A stretch of DNA of 64,000 nt from Planococcus soli (GCF_016881065.1 NZ_WXYN01000012.1:272224-336223), one strand, 5' to 3'. Counted from the first letter of the stretch, positions 9,690-19,554 are shown. Translations and numbers: made by a program. The notes: generated from the sequence alone by a model not told the origin.

Positions 9690-10435
9690 AGTTCTGCTGG
9701 CACCTTTTCACCGATGCGTGCAGCGATATCACCCAACGCTTCCCGCTGCATAGCAATCAGCTGGCTGATTCCGGCTTCTCCAAGGTCCATCAATTCGTTT
9801 AGCTGAGCACGAGTGAAAGTGGATTCTTCCCCTGTTCCCTGCAGTTCCACAAAGTGGCCGGCGCCGGTCATCACAAGGTTCATATCGACTTCTGCACTTG
9901 AATCCTCGACATAGTTCAAATCAAGGATCGAGCCGTTTTCAGCAGTGACCCCGACACTTGTTGCGGCAAGAAAATCTGTTACCGGAAATGCCGGCAGATC
10001 CAATTTGCCGATGGCCATCGTCATGGCGATAAATGCGCCTGTAATCGACGCTGTTCGCGTTCCGCCATCTGCCTGGATAACGTCGCAGTCGATCCATAGC
10101 GTACGTTCTCCAAGCTTCTCAAGGTCCACAACGGCACGCAATGCACGGCCGATCAGACGCTGGATTTCCATTGTGCGTCCGCCGATTTTGCCAGCCGAAG
10201 CTTCGCGGCGGTTCCGGCTGTTGGTAGCGCGTGGAAGCATGGAATATTCTGCTGTAATCCAGCCTTTGCCCTGGCCGCGCAGGAATCCAGGAACTCTGTC
10301 TTCAATCGTCGCAGTACAAATAACTTTTGTCTGTCCCACAGTGATCAATACCGAGCCTTCCGGATGAATCAAGTAATCTACGTCCACTGTTACCGGACGC
10401 AGTTCGTTCGTTTGTCTATTATCTATGCGTGTCAT
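9686..10435 (-). CDS. rph: Ribonuclease PH
   Basis: Phosphate-dependent 3'-to-5' exoribonuclease that trims tRNA 3' ends. The 249-aa protein carries the family signature [18 protein letters not shown] (about 116-133) and Arg 87 in GGRTME. The start ATG follows AGGAGGA by six nt. A terminator behind racE lies between the two genes, so rph must have its own promoter in the 77-bp gap. In B. subtilis gerM occupies this gap. Confidence 0.96.
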   Translation of the reverse strand: MTRIDNRQTNELRPVTVDVDYLIHPEGSVLITVGQTKVICTATIEDRVPGFLRGQGKGWITAEYSMLPRATNSRNRREASAGKIGGRTMEIQRLIGRALRAVVDLEKLGERTLWIDCDVIQADGGTRTASITGAFIAMTMAIGKLDLPAFPVTDFLAATSVGVTAENGSILDLNYVEDSSAEVDMNLVMTGAGHFVELQGTGEESTFTRAQLNELMDLGEAGISQLIAMQREALGDIAARIGEKVPAEL

Positions 10436-10490
10436 AAAAATCCTCCTCGTATATGCTCAAATAGCTTACCATATTTCCCTGGCAACGACA

Positions 10491-10521
10491 AAAACCTGAC
10501 GGCTGAGAGCCATCAGGTTTT
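10491..10521 (-). terminator. Terminator overlapping the 3' end of racE
   Basis: AAAACCTGA and GGCT pair with AGCC and TCAGGTTTT around a GAG loop. On the minus strand it ends in GGTTTTTGTC. The 5' arm includes the racE stop codon at 10513-10515, so the hairpin overlaps coding sequence. Confidence 0.75.
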
Positions 10522-11322
10522 GTGGAATCGTATCGAATGGATGATCGGTTCATTGATCCCCAGCCACTTATGGATGATCGAACTGAATATTTGCGTTGAT
10601 CCCGATGTATAGAAATGATGCACCGGCGGCTGGCTCCAATTTGCGAACTGCTTTTTGTAGCTCAAGTAACGCTCGACATCTTTTGCCGTTTCTTCAGCCG
10701 ACGACAGCACATGCACCGTATCGCCGAGCACTTCTTCAATAAAGCCTTGGAGCAACGGATAATGCGTGCAGCCCAAAATCGCCGTGTCGAACTCTTCATA
10801 GGCAATCGATGCCAATGTATCCTGAACGATGCGGTGAGCAAACTCGCCTTCGTACTCGTCACTTTCTACTAAAGGGACAAACCGCGGGCACGCCAGCTGT
10901 ACGACATTCGCGGAAGAAACCAGCGACAAGATCGCTTTTTCGTAAGCACCGCTGTCTACCGTTCCTAATGTGCCCAAAACGGCGATTTTTTTCGTCGTTG
11001 AAGATTTGATCGCTGCACGCGCACCCGGGAAAATAACCCCGATTACAGGGATCGGAAGGTTTTTCTGCAGGGAGTAAAGCGCCGCTGCGGTTGCTGTGTT
11101 GCAGGCGATGACCAGCATTTTAATATTCTTTTTCATCAGTGCATTGGCCATTTGCCACGTATAGGTCCGCACTTCTGAAAGCGGACGCGGGCCGTAAGGG
11201 CATCTGGCATTATCACCGATATAATAAATTTGCTCGTTCGGCAATAGTTTCATTATTTCTTTTGCGACGGTAAGTCCACCGACTCCTGAATCAATTACTC
11301 CGATTGGCGCATTCAACGTCAT
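10513..11322 (-). CDS. racE: Glutamate racemase
   Basis: Cofactor-independent racemase making D-glutamate for peptidoglycan. The two catalytic cysteines are in ACNTATA (Cys 74) and GCTHYPLL (Cys 185), with the D11-S12-G13 motif near the N-terminus. At 269 aa it is full length. It lies 10 bp after the MarR gene, as in B. subtilis ysmB-racE. D-Glu may also be needed for the cross-bridge if the cell wall is of the Lys-D-Glu type known in Planococcus. Confidence 0.96.
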   Translation of the reverse strand: MTLNAPIGVIDSGVGGLTVAKEIMKLLPNEQIYYIGDNARCPYGPRPLSEVRTYTWQMANALMKKNIKMLVIACNTATAAALYSLQKNLPIPVIGVIFPGARAAIKSSTTKKIAVLGTLGTVDSGAYEKAILSLVSSANVVQLACPRFVPLVESDEYEGEFAHRIVQDTLASIAYEEFDTAILGCTHYPLLQGFIEEVLGDTVHVLSSAEETAKDVERYLSYKKQFANWSQPPVHHFYTSGSTQIFSSIIHKWLGINEPIIHSIRFHKT

Positions 11323-11332
11323 CGCCTCTATC

Positions 11333-11785
11333 CTATTTCATGTTTTTGTGCAATTTCTCAAGCAAAGCCGCAAATTGCTCGGCTTCGTCTAAAGTAAAAT
11401 CTGCTAATACGGTTTCTAAGTATTCCTGGCGCTTTTGAATCACTTCTTCAATAACACGTTCGCCTTCTTTTAACAATTTGATCCGGACAACCCGGCGATC
11501 CTGTTCTTCACGGATGCGCACGACCAGTTCATTTTTTTCCATGCGGTCAACCAAATCGGTTGTGGTGCTGAACGCAAGATACATTTTGTTCGACAAATCG
11601 CCGATGGTCATGTCTCCGTGTTCAAATAGCCATTGCAGCGCAACGAACTGAGGCGGTGTAATTGTATAAGAATTTAAAATTTCCCGGCCTTTTTGCTTGA
11701 TGATTCCGGAAATATAGCGCAGTTCCTTTTCCATAAAGGCTATGCGTTCTAAATCATGGCTGATGCCTTGCTTGTCATCATTCAT
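11333..11785 (-). CDS. MarR-family transcriptional regulator (YsmB-like)
   Basis: A 150-aa winged-helix regulator. It has the MarR layout: N-terminal dimerisation helix, recognition region MTIGDLSNKMYLAFSTTTDLVDRME (about 58-82), wing ending EEQDRRVVRIKL, and C-terminal dimerisation helices. It sits immediately upstream of racE, the place of B. subtilis ysmB. Ligand and targets are unknown. In B. subtilis gerE lies just upstream of ysmB; here only 76 bp separate it from the thioesterase gene. Confidence 0.88.
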   Translation of the reverse strand: MNDDKQGISHDLERIAFMEKELRYISGIIKQKGREILNSYTITPPQFVALQWLFEHGDMTIGDLSNKMYLAFSTTTDLVDRMEKNELVVRIREEQDRRVVRIKLLKEGERVIEEVIQKRQEYLETVLADFTLDEAEQFAALLEKLHKNMK

Positions 11786-11861
11786 TAATAGTTACCACTC
11801 CTTGAGAAAACCTATCTTATTTCTATAGTGAAGGTTTTTTATTGATATAGCAAGAACTCCC

Positions 11862-12329
11862 TTATTTTTTTGCAATTGCCAATTGTCCGGACCGGAGCAA
11901 TTCGATGTCCTCTTCTGTCCACGGATGGCCTTTTCCGGTCTTTTTTGAAATCTGGACAATTGCCCCTCTGCCGGTAAAGCAAGTCTCGCCTTTTTCATTG
12001 ACGGTCCAGTAATGGACATCAACTGAAGAAGTTCCAACTCGTACAATCTTGACATGAACATCCAACTTTTCATCGAAAAACACTTGCTGAACAAAATCCA
12101 CCTGCATATCCGCCACCACCGGAAAAAGCTCATTGCCCTTTTCTAGCCAGCGCTGCATCAATCCCAGTTCTTTCATGAACTCGATCCGTGCAAATTCAAA
12201 GTAGGCAATGGGAACCGTGTTGTTTACATGGCCGAACATATCGGTTTCAGAAAACCGCACTTGAACCGGAGCAGAAAAGAAAAAATCCTGCTTCCACTCT
12301 TCAAAATCATTAATATAATTTGCTTTCAT
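11862..12329 (-). CDS. Acyl-CoA thioesterase, 4HBT hot-dog family (YsmA-like)
   Basis: Single-domain hot-dog protein of 155 aa. The motif RFSETDMFGHVNN (about 25-37), with the presumed catalytic Asp and the downstream HVNN, is typical of 4-hydroxybenzoyl-CoA-thioesterase-like enzymes. The substrate is not known. It holds the position of B. subtilis ysmA beside the sdh operon. The true start could be an internal codon, but M1 at 12329 matches the family length. Confidence 0.85.
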   Translation of the reverse strand: MKANYINDFEEWKQDFFFSAPVQVRFSETDMFGHVNNTVPIAYFEFARIEFMKELGLMQRWLEKGNELFPVVADMQVDFVQQVFFDEKLDVHVKIVRVGTSSVDVHYWTVNEKGETCFTGRGAIVQISKKTGKGHPWTEEDIELLRSGQLAIAKK

Positions 12330-12491
12330 GGGTGGCCTCCGATTAATTAACTTTATATGGTGAACAAAAAAATCCGCTTGGAGCGTTTACTTCTCTCTAC
12401 ACAACTCGTATAAGTCGAACTCCAGTCAACTATTTCATTTTCCTAGTATATCAAAAATTTCGCAAAAGAGCAGTCAATTTCTAAACAAAGC

Positions 12492-12520
12492 AAATAAAAA
12501 ACCCCGCCGCAGCGGGGTTT
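12492..12520 (-). terminator. Rho-independent terminator of the sdhCAB operon
   Basis: Nine-bp stem AAACCCCGC (12499-12507) with GCGGGGTTT (12512-12520), loop CGCA. On the minus strand it ends in a run of T residues. It lies ten bp after the sdhB stop. Confidence 0.9.
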
Positions 12521-12530
12521 CCAGTAAATA

Positions 12531-13301
12531 CTAGTCAACCATTCTGTCGCTTCCGAAGAAGTTCCGGAACATTTGAACAGTTGTATCGCGGTTCAACGCT
12601 GCGATCGAAGTTGTCAAAGGAATTCCTTTTGGACAAGATTCCACGCAGTTTTGAGAGTTACCGCAGCTTGCCAGTCCGCCTTCGCCCATGATCGCGTTCA
12701 AGCGTGCGTCGCGGTTCATGGCACCCGTTGGATGAGCGTTCATCAAACGAACTTGTGAAAGTGGTGCAGCTCCGATGAAATCGGATTTATCGTTAACGTT
12801 CGGGCATGCTTCAAGACATACGCCGCACGTCATACATTTAGATAGTTCGTATGCCCATTGGCGCTTGCGCTCTGGCATACGCGGCCCATCTCCAAGGTCA
12901 TGCGTACCATCGATAGGCACCCATGCTTTAACTTTCTTCAACGAGTCGAACATCCGGCTGCGGTCAATGACAAGGTCACGGACAACAGGGAATGTCTTCA
13001 TCGGCTGAAGACGGATCGGCTGCTCCAATTGATCCACCAAAGCAGTACACGATTGACGCGCTTTGCCGTTGATGATCATCGAACATGCTCCACAAACCTC
13101 TTCCAGGCAGTTCATGTCCCAGTTTACAGGAGTGGTTTTCTTCCCTTCGATGTTGACAGGGTTACGACGAATTTCCATCAATGCCGAAATGACATTCATG
13201 TTCATCACATATGGCAATTCGAACTTTTCCCAATACGAATCTTCATCCGTAGAGTTTCTGCGTTCGATTTCAAATATAACCGTTTTTGCTGCTTCACCCA
13301 T
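12531..13301 (-). CDS. sdhB: Succinate dehydrogenase iron-sulfur subunit
   Basis: Electron-transfer subunit of complex II on the cytoplasmic face of the membrane. In 256 aa the cysteine sets of the three clusters are visible: C65, C70, C73, C85 for [2Fe-2S], CMTCGVCLEACP (C156-C166) and C213, C219, C223. The start ATG follows GGGAGC. It is the last gene of sdhC-sdhA-sdhB, 22 bp after sdhA, and is followed by a strong terminator. Confidence 0.97.
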   Translation of the reverse strand: MGEAAKTVIFEIERRNSTDEDSYWEKFELPYVMNMNVISALMEIRRNPVNIEGKKTTPVNWDMNCLEEVCGACSMIINGKARQSCTALVDQLEQPIRLQPMKTFPVVRDLVIDRSRMFDSLKKVKAWVPIDGTHDLGDGPRMPERKRQWAYELSKCMTCGVCLEACPNVNDKSDFIGAAPLSQVRLMNAHPTGAMNRDARLNAIMGEGGLASCGNSQNCVESCPKGIPLTTSIAALNRDTTVQMFRNFFGSDRMVD

Positions 13302-13323
13302 GGTAAATTAGCTCCCTTCTATA

Positions 13324-15072
13324 TCATGCTTTTGCAGAATAATCACGTTTACGCGGTGGAATCAACGAAGTGTCGACTTCTTCATAATGGAAGATAGGTG
13401 CATCAAAGCCATTGAATTTTGCCATCGTTGTTTTTAGGTATTCCTCATCGTTACGTTCCGGGAAATCCGGTTTGTAATGAGCTCCGCGGCTTTCGTTCCG
13501 GTTGAGTGCCCCGATTGTGATCACTCGTGCTAAATGTAGCATATTCCGCAATTGACGTGTGAACATTGCGCCTTGATTGCTCCAAAGCTGTGTGTCGGTG
13601 ATGCTGATATGGTTGAATCGCTCAAGCAGTTCCTGGATTTTTTCATCCGTCTTCTGCAAACGATCGTTATAGCGTACAACTGTTACATTGTCCGTCATCC
13701 ATTCGCCCAATTCCTTGTGGAGAACATAAGCGTTTTCTGTGCCGTCCAATGCCAGAATTTCTTCCCAAACGCGTTGTTCTTTCGCTTCATGCGCTTCGTA
13801 AATTGCTGAAGGAAGATCTTCCGCTAGAACATCAAGGCCTTTAACGTATTCAAGAGCGTTCGGTCCTGCGACCATTCCACCGTAAATCGCTGAAAGCAAC
13901 GAGTTAGCGCCAAGACGGTTACCACCATGCTGAGAATAATCGCATTCGCCTGCTGCCAAAACACCAGGAATGCTAGTCATCTGGTGGTCATCGACCCATA
14001 ATCCACCCATAGAATAATGGACAGCCGGGAAGATTTTCATCGGTACTTTACGAGGGTCATCACCTGTGAATTTCTCATAAATCTCGATGATTCCGCCAAG
14101 TTTGATGTCAAGCTCTTTTGGATCTTTGTGGGAAAGATCCAGGTAAACCATGTTCTCGCCATTGATGCCGAGCTTTTGGTTGACGCAGACGTCGAAGATT
14201 TCACGTGTTGCGATATCACGCGGCACAAGGTTGCCGTATGCTGGATATTTTTCTTCAAGGAAATACCAAGGCTTGCCGTCTTTGTAAGTCCAAATACGTC
14301 CGCCTTCTCCACGAGCCGATTCTGACATTAAGCGCAGTTTGTCGTCTCCTGGAATCGCTGTCGGGTGAATTTGGATAAATTCACCGTTCGCGTAATATGC
14401 ACCTTGCTGATAGACGATGGAAGCCGCTGAACCTGTGTTGATGACAGAGTTCGTCGATTTCCCAAAAATGATTCCCGGTCCGCCGGTTGCCATGATAATA
14501 GCATCCGCACGGAACGATTTGATTTCCATAGTCGTCATATTTTGAGCAGTGATTCCCTTGCCTACGCCCTGCTCGTCAAGAACAAGACCAAGGAATTCCC
14601 AGCCTTCGTATTTGGTGATCAATCCGCTTACTTCGTAGCGGCGGACCTGCTCATCCAATGCATACAATAATTGCTGGCCAGTTGTAGCACCGGCAAATGC
14701 TGTTCTATGGTACATTGTTCCGCCAAAACGACGGAAATCCAAAAGGCCTTCCGGCGTACGGTTAAACATAACGCCCATGCGGTCGAACATGCGGATAATC
14801 CCTGGTGCTGCGTCTGCCATTGCTTTTACAGGACGCTGGTTTGCCAGGAAGTCGCCTCCGTAAACAGTATCGTCAAAGTGAATATCAGGAGAATCCCCTT
14901 CACCTTTTGTATTAACTGCTCCGTTGATCCCGCCTTGCGCACATACTGAGTGGGACCGTTTAACGGGCACGATTGAGAATAAATCGGCGGGAGAACCTGC
15001 CTCTGCAACTTTAATTGCTGCCATCAAGCCGGCTAGGCCACCACCGACGATCGAAATTTTGCCTTTCGCCAT
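13324..15072 (-). CDS. sdhA: Succinate dehydrogenase flavoprotein subunit
   Basis: Oxidises succinate to fumarate and passes electrons to SdhB. The 582-aa protein starts with an FAD-binding GGGLAG (10-15), and the covalent flavin His is expected at His 41 in RSHSVCAQGG. The substrate region includes HPTAIPGDD and RGEGGR. I placed the start at ATG 15072 (MAKGKISIVGGG), eight nt after GAGGAGTGA; a GTG four codons earlier overlaps the ribosome site. Middle gene of sdhCAB. Confidence 0.97.
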   Translation of the reverse strand: MAKGKISIVGGGLAGLMAAIKVAEAGSPADLFSIVPVKRSHSVCAQGGINGAVNTKGEGDSPDIHFDDTVYGGDFLANQRPVKAMADAAPGIIRMFDRMGVMFNRTPEGLLDFRRFGGTMYHRTAFAGATTGQQLLYALDEQVRRYEVSGLITKYEGWEFLGLVLDEQGVGKGITAQNMTTMEIKSFRADAIIMATGGPGIIFGKSTNSVINTGSAASIVYQQGAYYANGEFIQIHPTAIPGDDKLRLMSESARGEGGRIWTYKDGKPWYFLEEKYPAYGNLVPRDIATREIFDVCVNQKLGINGENMVYLDLSHKDPKELDIKLGGIIEIYEKFTGDDPRKVPMKIFPAVHYSMGGLWVDDHQMTSIPGVLAAGECDYSQHGGNRLGANSLLSAIYGGMVAGPNALEYVKGLDVLAEDLPSAIYEAHEAKEQRVWEEILALDGTENAYVLHKELGEWMTDNVTVVRYNDRLQKTDEKIQELLERFNHISITDTQLWSNQGAMFTRQLRNMLHLARVITIGALNRNESRGAHYKPDFPERNDEEYLKTTMAKFNGFDAPIFHYEEVDTSLIPPRKRDYSAKA

Positions 15073-15117
15073 GTTAGTATTCACTCCTCTTTTAATTCAC
15101 CAATGATTGAGTCATTC

Positions 15118-15729
15118 TTATACGAATGCAAACAATGCTCTCATACCAATAATCGATAGTACAATAAATACTAGAAGTGTGAAATAAGTTGCATTTTTTT
15201 GTGCGGCTTCGGACTGTGTAATTCCCCATGTAACCAGGAATGACCAAATTCCGTTCGCAAAATGGAAAACTGCGGCTAATACACCAACGATGTAGAATGC
15301 CAGCATAAATGGATTGTCCAAAATGTTCGCCATCATGTTGAAATCGGCTTCATCTGCTCCGATCGCAACTTGGAATCTTGTTTCAAAGACGTGCCAAGCG
15401 ATAAAGACTACCAGGAATACTCCTGTATAGCGCTGTGCAACAAACAACATATTGCGCAAATAGCTATAATGCCCAGGGTTGTTCTTCGAAGTGAACGCTA
15501 TGTATAACCCGTAGAACGCGTGATACATGAGCGGCAAGTAGATGACGAAAATCTCCAGGAAAATAACGAATGGAAGATTAGCCATAAAGTGAGAGGCTGT
15601 ATTGAATGACTCTACCCCTTGCGTAGCAAAATGGTTGACGATTAAGTGCTGCGTTAAGAATAACCCGATAGGAATGATCCCCAACAATGAGTGCAGCCTG
15701 CGCATTAAAAATTCACGATTGTTATCCAA
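15118..15729 (-). CDS. sdhC: Succinate dehydrogenase cytochrome b558 subunit
   Basis: Membrane anchor with five helices and, in Bacillus, two haems b that reduce menaquinone. Four conserved axial His positions are present at 28, 70, 113 and 156, so the di-haem form is expected. I chose a TTG start at 15729 (MDNNREFLMRRLHSLLG), seven nt after GAGGGGGG. This gives 203 aa, as in B. subtilis (202), whereas the longer frame has an unrelated leader. The 5' leader of over 200 bp could carry regulation, but I recognise no site. Confidence 0.95.
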   Translation of the reverse strand: MDNNREFLMRRLHSLLGIIPIGLFLTQHLIVNHFATQGVESFNTASHFMANLPFVIFLEIFVIYLPLMYHAFYGLYIAFTSKNNPGHYSYLRNMLFVAQRYTGVFLVVFIAWHVFETRFQVAIGADEADFNMMANILDNPFMLAFYIVGVLAAVFHFANGIWSFLVTWGITQSEAAQKNATYFTLLVFIVLSIIGMRALFAFV

Positions 15730-15969
15730 AATTTTACCCCCCTCAAAACATTGATTGGCAGCGTCCAGGGCAGACAGTATATTACGAAAGCACCTGAAGC
15801 CGCACACCATCATGATACAATAATATGACATATTTATTGTACTCCCCCCCTTTAGGAGCGTCAAGGCAACGAAGTTCTTTCAAACAGATAGTTAACAAGC
15901 ATTTAAAGGGCATTAGACATACTTTCAACAATAATTCGCATTGGAATGTAACCGTTTTAATGGAATTCC

Positions 15970-16008
15970 GCAAAAAAGCGATTCTCTAATTGAGAATCGC
16001 TTTTTTGC
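15970..16008. terminator. Terminator between lysC and sdhC
   Basis: Perfect 17-bp stem GCAAAAAAGCGATTCTC (15970-15986) with its complement (15992-16008) and a 5-nt loop. A/T runs on both sides allow it to work on either strand. Both neighbours read leftwards, so it ends lysC transcription. Confidence 0.85.
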
Positions 16009-16122
16009 TGTATTCTACCTTATTCCACTGCTATCAGTATAATTGCAATATTGCCATTGAGAATTTGAACATTTTGTGAATATTTTCACGAACAGTTATT
16101 TCAGAAGTAAAACAGCTCTTTC

Positions 16123-17349
16123 CTATTTCAATTCTACCTCAGACAATTCGTATGCCTCGTGCAGCGCATTTGCCGATTTTTTCATATCCACTTCCGGCAC
16201 AACTACTGAAATTTTGATTTCGGACGTGCTGACCATCTTTACCGGAATTTCTTTGCTTCTTAAAATATCGAACATCCGCGCGGCTACACCTGGATTTGAA
16301 ACCATTCCAGAGCCGACGATCGATACTTTAGACAAGCCCACTTCAATATTCAGTGACAGGAAGCCAATTTCTTCTTTTGCACCAGTCAGGACTCGCTGTG
16401 TTTCTTCCAGACTTTCCTGGCTGATGGAAAAAGAGACGGATGGCGGAAGTTCCTCGCTGATGCTTTGGACGATAATGTCCACATCGATTTGGTTTTCGGC
16501 AAGCTTCGTAAATATATTTGCCAGGGATCCATTAAACGGTTTTTTGTAGGTCACCGTTACCCGGGCGATTCCCGGTTCAAATGCAACGCCTCTGACGATT
16601 AAGTTTTTCTCCACAGTGATCACCTCTTGTATGATAGTGCCAGGCTCATCTGAATAACTCGCTCTGACGGATAATGGAACCCGGTTGTTTTTTGCAAACT
16701 CGACTGCCCTTGGGTGCAGAACGCCTGCACCCAAATTAGCAAGCTCCAGCATTTCATCATATGAAATCTGTTCCAGTTTGCGCGCGCCTGAGACATAGCG
16801 GGGATCAGATGTATAGACACCGTTGACATCTGTATAGATTTCGCATTTCTCAGCTTTTAATGCTGCTGCAAGTGCCACAGCTGTTGTATCAGATCCGCCT
16901 CGGCCAAGCGTTGTGATGTTGCCAATTTTGTCGACTCCCTGAAAACCGGCGACAACACAAAAATAGCCGTTTTCCAGTACACGTTCCAGACGCTCTGTAT
17001 GGATCCGTTCAATACGGGCATTGCGCGGAACAGATTCAGTTTCGATTCCCGCCTGCCAACCGGTGAAAGACAGTGCTTCATGCCCCAACTTTTTAAAAGC
17101 CATTGCCAATAAAGAGATGGTGACTTGCTCACCGGTAGCGAGCAGCATGTCCATTTCACGTTTTGGGGGCTCAGCTGAAATTTCCCCGGCCAGTCCAAGC
17201 AAGGTGTCAGTCGTTTTGCCCATGGCCGAAACAACGATGACCACACGTTTGCCCTTTTCTTTTTTACGAATGGCTCGCTTGGCCACCCCAATGATTTTTT
17301 CTGGAGTCGCAACTGATGTCCCTCCAAATTTCATGACGATCGTTTCCAT
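16123..17349 (-). CDS. lysC: Aspartate kinase (lysine-responsive, alpha subunit)
   Basis: Phosphorylates aspartate at the head of the lysine, threonine, methionine and diaminopimelate pathways. The 408-aa protein has the kinase motif MKFGGTSV (6-13) and two C-terminal ACT domains for amino-acid control. The ATG at 17349 follows GGGAGTGA; the longer open frame upstream is leader RNA. A lysine riboswitch and terminator at 17426-17662 control it. An internal start for a beta subunit is visible. In B. subtilis yslB lies between lysC and sdhC; it is absent here. Confidence 0.96.
   Translation of the reverse strand: METIVMKFGGTSVATPEKIIGVAKRAIRKKEKGKRVVIVVSAMGKTTDTLLGLAGEISAEPPKREMDMLLATGEQVTISLLAMAFKKLGHEALSFTGWQAGIETESVPRNARIERIHTERLERVLENGYFCVVAGFQGVDKIGNITTLGRGGSDTTAVALAAALKAEKCEIYTDVNGVYTSDPRYVSGARKLEQISYDEMLELANLGAGVLHPRAVEFAKNNRVPLSVRASYSDEPGTIIQEVITVEKNLIVRGVAFEPGIARVTVTYKKPFNGSLANIFTKLAENQIDVDIIVQSISEELPPSVSFSISQESLEETQRVLTGAKEEIGFLSLNIEVGLSKVSIVGSGMVSNPGVAARMFDILRSKEIPVKMVSTSEIKISVVVPEVDMKKSANALHEAYELSEVELK
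16612..16627 (-). promoter_or_regulatory. Internal ribosome site and GTG start for the aspartokinase beta subunit
   Basis: Within lysC, AGAGGTGA (16620-16627) is followed five nt later by an in-frame GTG (16614-16612) beginning VEKNLIVRG. Translation from here would give a 163-aa regulatory subunit made of the ACT domains (16123-16614). B. subtilis LysC makes alpha and beta subunits from overlapping frames in just this way, its beta starting before a similar MEQNLVVRG. Expression is inferred. Confidence 0.6.
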
Positions 17350-17425
17350 TCCATTCACTCCCACATTTAGTATGTGGCCCTCAAAATGTCTGGCAATGAG
17401 CCTATAGAAAAGCATTGCCAGACAT

Positions 17426-17468
17426 AAAAAGAGGCAGCTCACCGCAACCGCAGCAAACTACCTCTTTT
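17426..17468 (-). terminator. Attenuator terminator of the lysC leader
   Basis: AAAAGAGGTAG pairs with CTGCCTCTTTT (arms 17458-17468 and 17427-17437, minus-strand reading, one G-U pair), followed by T residues. It lies between the lysine aptamer and lysC, so lysine binding would favour it and stop transcription. Confidence 0.85.
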
Positions 17469-17490
17469 ATCATGCACGAAAAACGTCCAT

Positions 17491-17662
17491 GTGAGATAGC
17501 CCTCCAGAGATTGACTCTGACAGCTCTGCACTTCTTAAATGCAGAACCAGCATGCGCAAAAGCAGTTGCACGCACACTTCGGCGACCGCCCCTTTCACCA
17601 TTCATCTCAGATTCTGCAAATCTCCGAATGCTTACTATTGACGTTCGCGCCTCTATCATCAC
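17491..17662 (-). promoter_or_regulatory. Lysine riboswitch (L-box) aptamer
   Basis: Read on the minus strand, conserved L-box blocks appear in order: GATAGAGGCGCGAACGTCAA, then AGTA, GGGGCGGTCGCCGAAG, CTGTCAGAG and CTCTGGAGGGCTATC. P1 closes with GTGA-GATAG against CTATC-TCAC (one bulged T). It lies between uvrC and lysC and is followed by a terminator, the usual arrangement for feedback of lysine on lysC. Confidence 0.93.
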
Positions 17663-17700
17663 TTTTCCAAGTGATTCAAATATTCTTTTACGATAACACG

Positions 17701-19497
17701 TTATGTTTCGCTTGGCAACGTGGCCTCTGCAAAATGCTGCTCAATCGATAAAGCAAGCGCTTCTGGCATACCCGCTTGTTTTATCTCTTCTACAGAAGCT
17801 TCTTTAATTTTTTTGACAGAACCAAAATGTTTCAGCAGCTGCTGTTTGCGCTTCGGCCCTACTCCTTCGAGTCCATCAAGAGCCGACTGGATCGAGTTCT
17901 TGCCGCGCAATTGGCGGTGGAAGGTGATGACAAAACGGTGGACCTCGTCCTGTATGCGCTGCATCAAGTAAAAGGCTTCGCTGGTCCGCTTGAGCGGCAC
18001 AACTTCAACCGGATTGCCATACAATAATTGTGAGGTCTGATGCTTATCGTCTTTTGCAAGGCCGGCAATTGGAATCGACAGGCCGAGTTCGTCTTCTAAA
18101 ATCTCGCGTGCCGACGACATCTGCCCTTTGCCCCCGTCAATAACGATAAGATCAGGCAGCGGCAGTCCGTCTTTCAAGACACGCGAATAGCGTCGACGAA
18201 TAACTTCCCGCATCGCCGCGTAATCATCAGGCTTGGACCCGGTGCGCGTTTTGTACTTGCGGTAATCTTTTTTGGAAGGCTTTCCATCAATAAACGTAAT
18301 CATCGCAGATACTGCATCGGCCCCCTGAATGTGAGAGTTATCGAATGCTTCGATGCGCAGCGGCGTCTGGATATTCATCGCATCGCCAAGTTCCTGGCAT
18401 GCGCCGATTGTTCGCTCTTCCTGGCGTTCCAGCAGCTGGAACTTTTCCTTGATGGCAATTTCAGCATTTTGCTTCGCCAGCGCCACCAAGTCTTTTTTCT
18501 TGCCGCGCTGCGGAACCAGCACCCGTACACCGAGCCATTCTTTCAGCATTTCAGGGTCATCCGCTTCCGGCAACAGGATTTCGTTCGGTTTGACGTGATT
18601 GGGTTTTTCATAAAACTGCCCGAGATAAGTCAAAAATTCTTCTTCCGGATCCCGGTACAACGGGAACAATGAAACGTCTCGTTCGATCAGTTTGCCTTGT
18701 CGCACAAAAAAGACCTGTACACACATCCAGCCTTTGTCAACGGCATAGCCGAAAACATCGCGATTGGTAAAATCGTTCATCGCCATTTTCTGTTTTTCCA
18801 TAACGGTTTCGATCATGGAAATTTGGTCGCGGTATTCTTTTGCCCGCTCAAATTCCAGATTTTCTGCCGCTTCCGACATCTTCTCAACCAATTCCACTTT
18901 GACTTCACGGAAACCGCCATTCAGGAATTTTGTGATGCCGTCGATCATTTCCTGATAGGTCTCTTTTTCCACTGGTTTAACACATGGCGCCAGACATTGC
19001 CCTAAATGATAATACAGGCAGACCCGGTCCGGCATGGTGTGGCATTTCCGCAATGGATACAGGCGGTCCAGCAGTTTTTTCGTCTCTGCTGCCGCATAGG
19101 CATTGGGATAAGGACCAAAATATTTCCCTTTATCTTTTTTGACCTGTCTCGTCGTAATCAGCTTGGGATGGCGTTCTCCTGTAATCTTCAAGTAAGGATA
19201 GCTTTTATCGTCCTTCAGCATGATGTTGTATTTCGGGTCATATTTCTTGATCAAGTTCAATTCGAGAATAAGCGCTTCTTTGTCGGAAGATGTGACGATA
19301 TACTCGAAATCCTCGATTTCATTGACCAGACGCTGTGTTTTGGTATCGTGGCTGCCTGTGAAATAGGAGCGCACGCGATTTTTTAGAACTTTTGCCTTCC
19401 CGACATAAATAATCGTATTTTGGCGGTCTTTCATTAAATAACAGCCTGGCTGATCAGGCAGTATGGGAAGTTTATGCTGAATCAATTCGTTTGCCAT
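17701..19497 (-). CDS. uvrC: Excinuclease ABC subunit C
   Basis: Dual-incision nuclease of nucleotide excision repair. Order of domains in 598 aa: GIY-YIG nuclease (GCYLMKD at 18-24, IIYVGKAK at 29-36), a cysteine cluster ([21 protein letters not shown]), the UvrB-binding UVR motif (about 200-235), the RNase H-like 5' nuclease domain, and C-terminal helix-hairpin-helix repeats ([20 protein letters not shown]). It lies between trxA and lysC as in B. subtilis and follows a terminator after trxA. Confidence 0.97.
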   Translation of the reverse strand: MANELIQHKLPILPDQPGCYLMKDRQNTIIYVGKAKVLKNRVRSYFTGSHDTKTQRLVNEIEDFEYIVTSSDKEALILELNLIKKYDPKYNIMLKDDKSYPYLKITGERHPKLITTRQVKKDKGKYFGPYPNAYAAAETKKLLDRLYPLRKCHTMPDRVCLYYHLGQCLAPCVKPVEKETYQEMIDGITKFLNGGFREVKVELVEKMSEAAENLEFERAKEYRDQISMIETVMEKQKMAMNDFTNRDVFGYAVDKGWMCVQVFFVRQGKLIERDVSLFPLYRDPEEEFLTYLGQFYEKPNHVKPNEILLPEADDPEMLKEWLGVRVLVPQRGKKKDLVALAKQNAEIAIKEKFQLLERQEERTIGACQELGDAMNIQTPLRIEAFDNSHIQGADAVSAMITFIDGKPSKKDYRKYKTRTGSKPDDYAAMREVIRRRYSRVLKDGLPLPDLIVIDGGKGQMSSAREILEDELGLSIPIAGLAKDDKHQTSQLLYGNPVEVVPLKRTSEAFYLMQRIQDEVHRFVITFHRQLRGKNSIQSALDGLEGVGPKRKQQLLKHFGSVKKIKEASVEEIKQAGMPEALALSIEQHFAEATLPSET

Positions 19498-19513
19498 TTT
19501 ATCTCACCCTATT

Positions 19514-19545
19514 AAAAAACCGGGCACCATCACTGGACCCGGTTT
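19514..19545 (-). terminator. Rho-independent terminator after trxA
   Basis: AAACCGGG (19517-19524) pairs with CCCGGTTT (19538-19545), and an inner CCA/TGG pairing extends it. T residues follow on the minus strand. It lies between the trxA stop and the uvrC start, so uvrC needs read-through or its own promoter. Confidence 0.8.
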
Positions 19546-19554
19546 AAGAATTAA

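Noticed and set aside
11792-12133. 113-codon minus-strand frame overlapping the thioesterase gene
   Set aside because: Second frame inside the thioesterase gene, Trp/Arg-rich, without a start context.
17402-17662. 86-codon minus-strand frame before lysC
   Set aside because: It coincides with the lysine riboswitch and its terminator, which explain the conservation.
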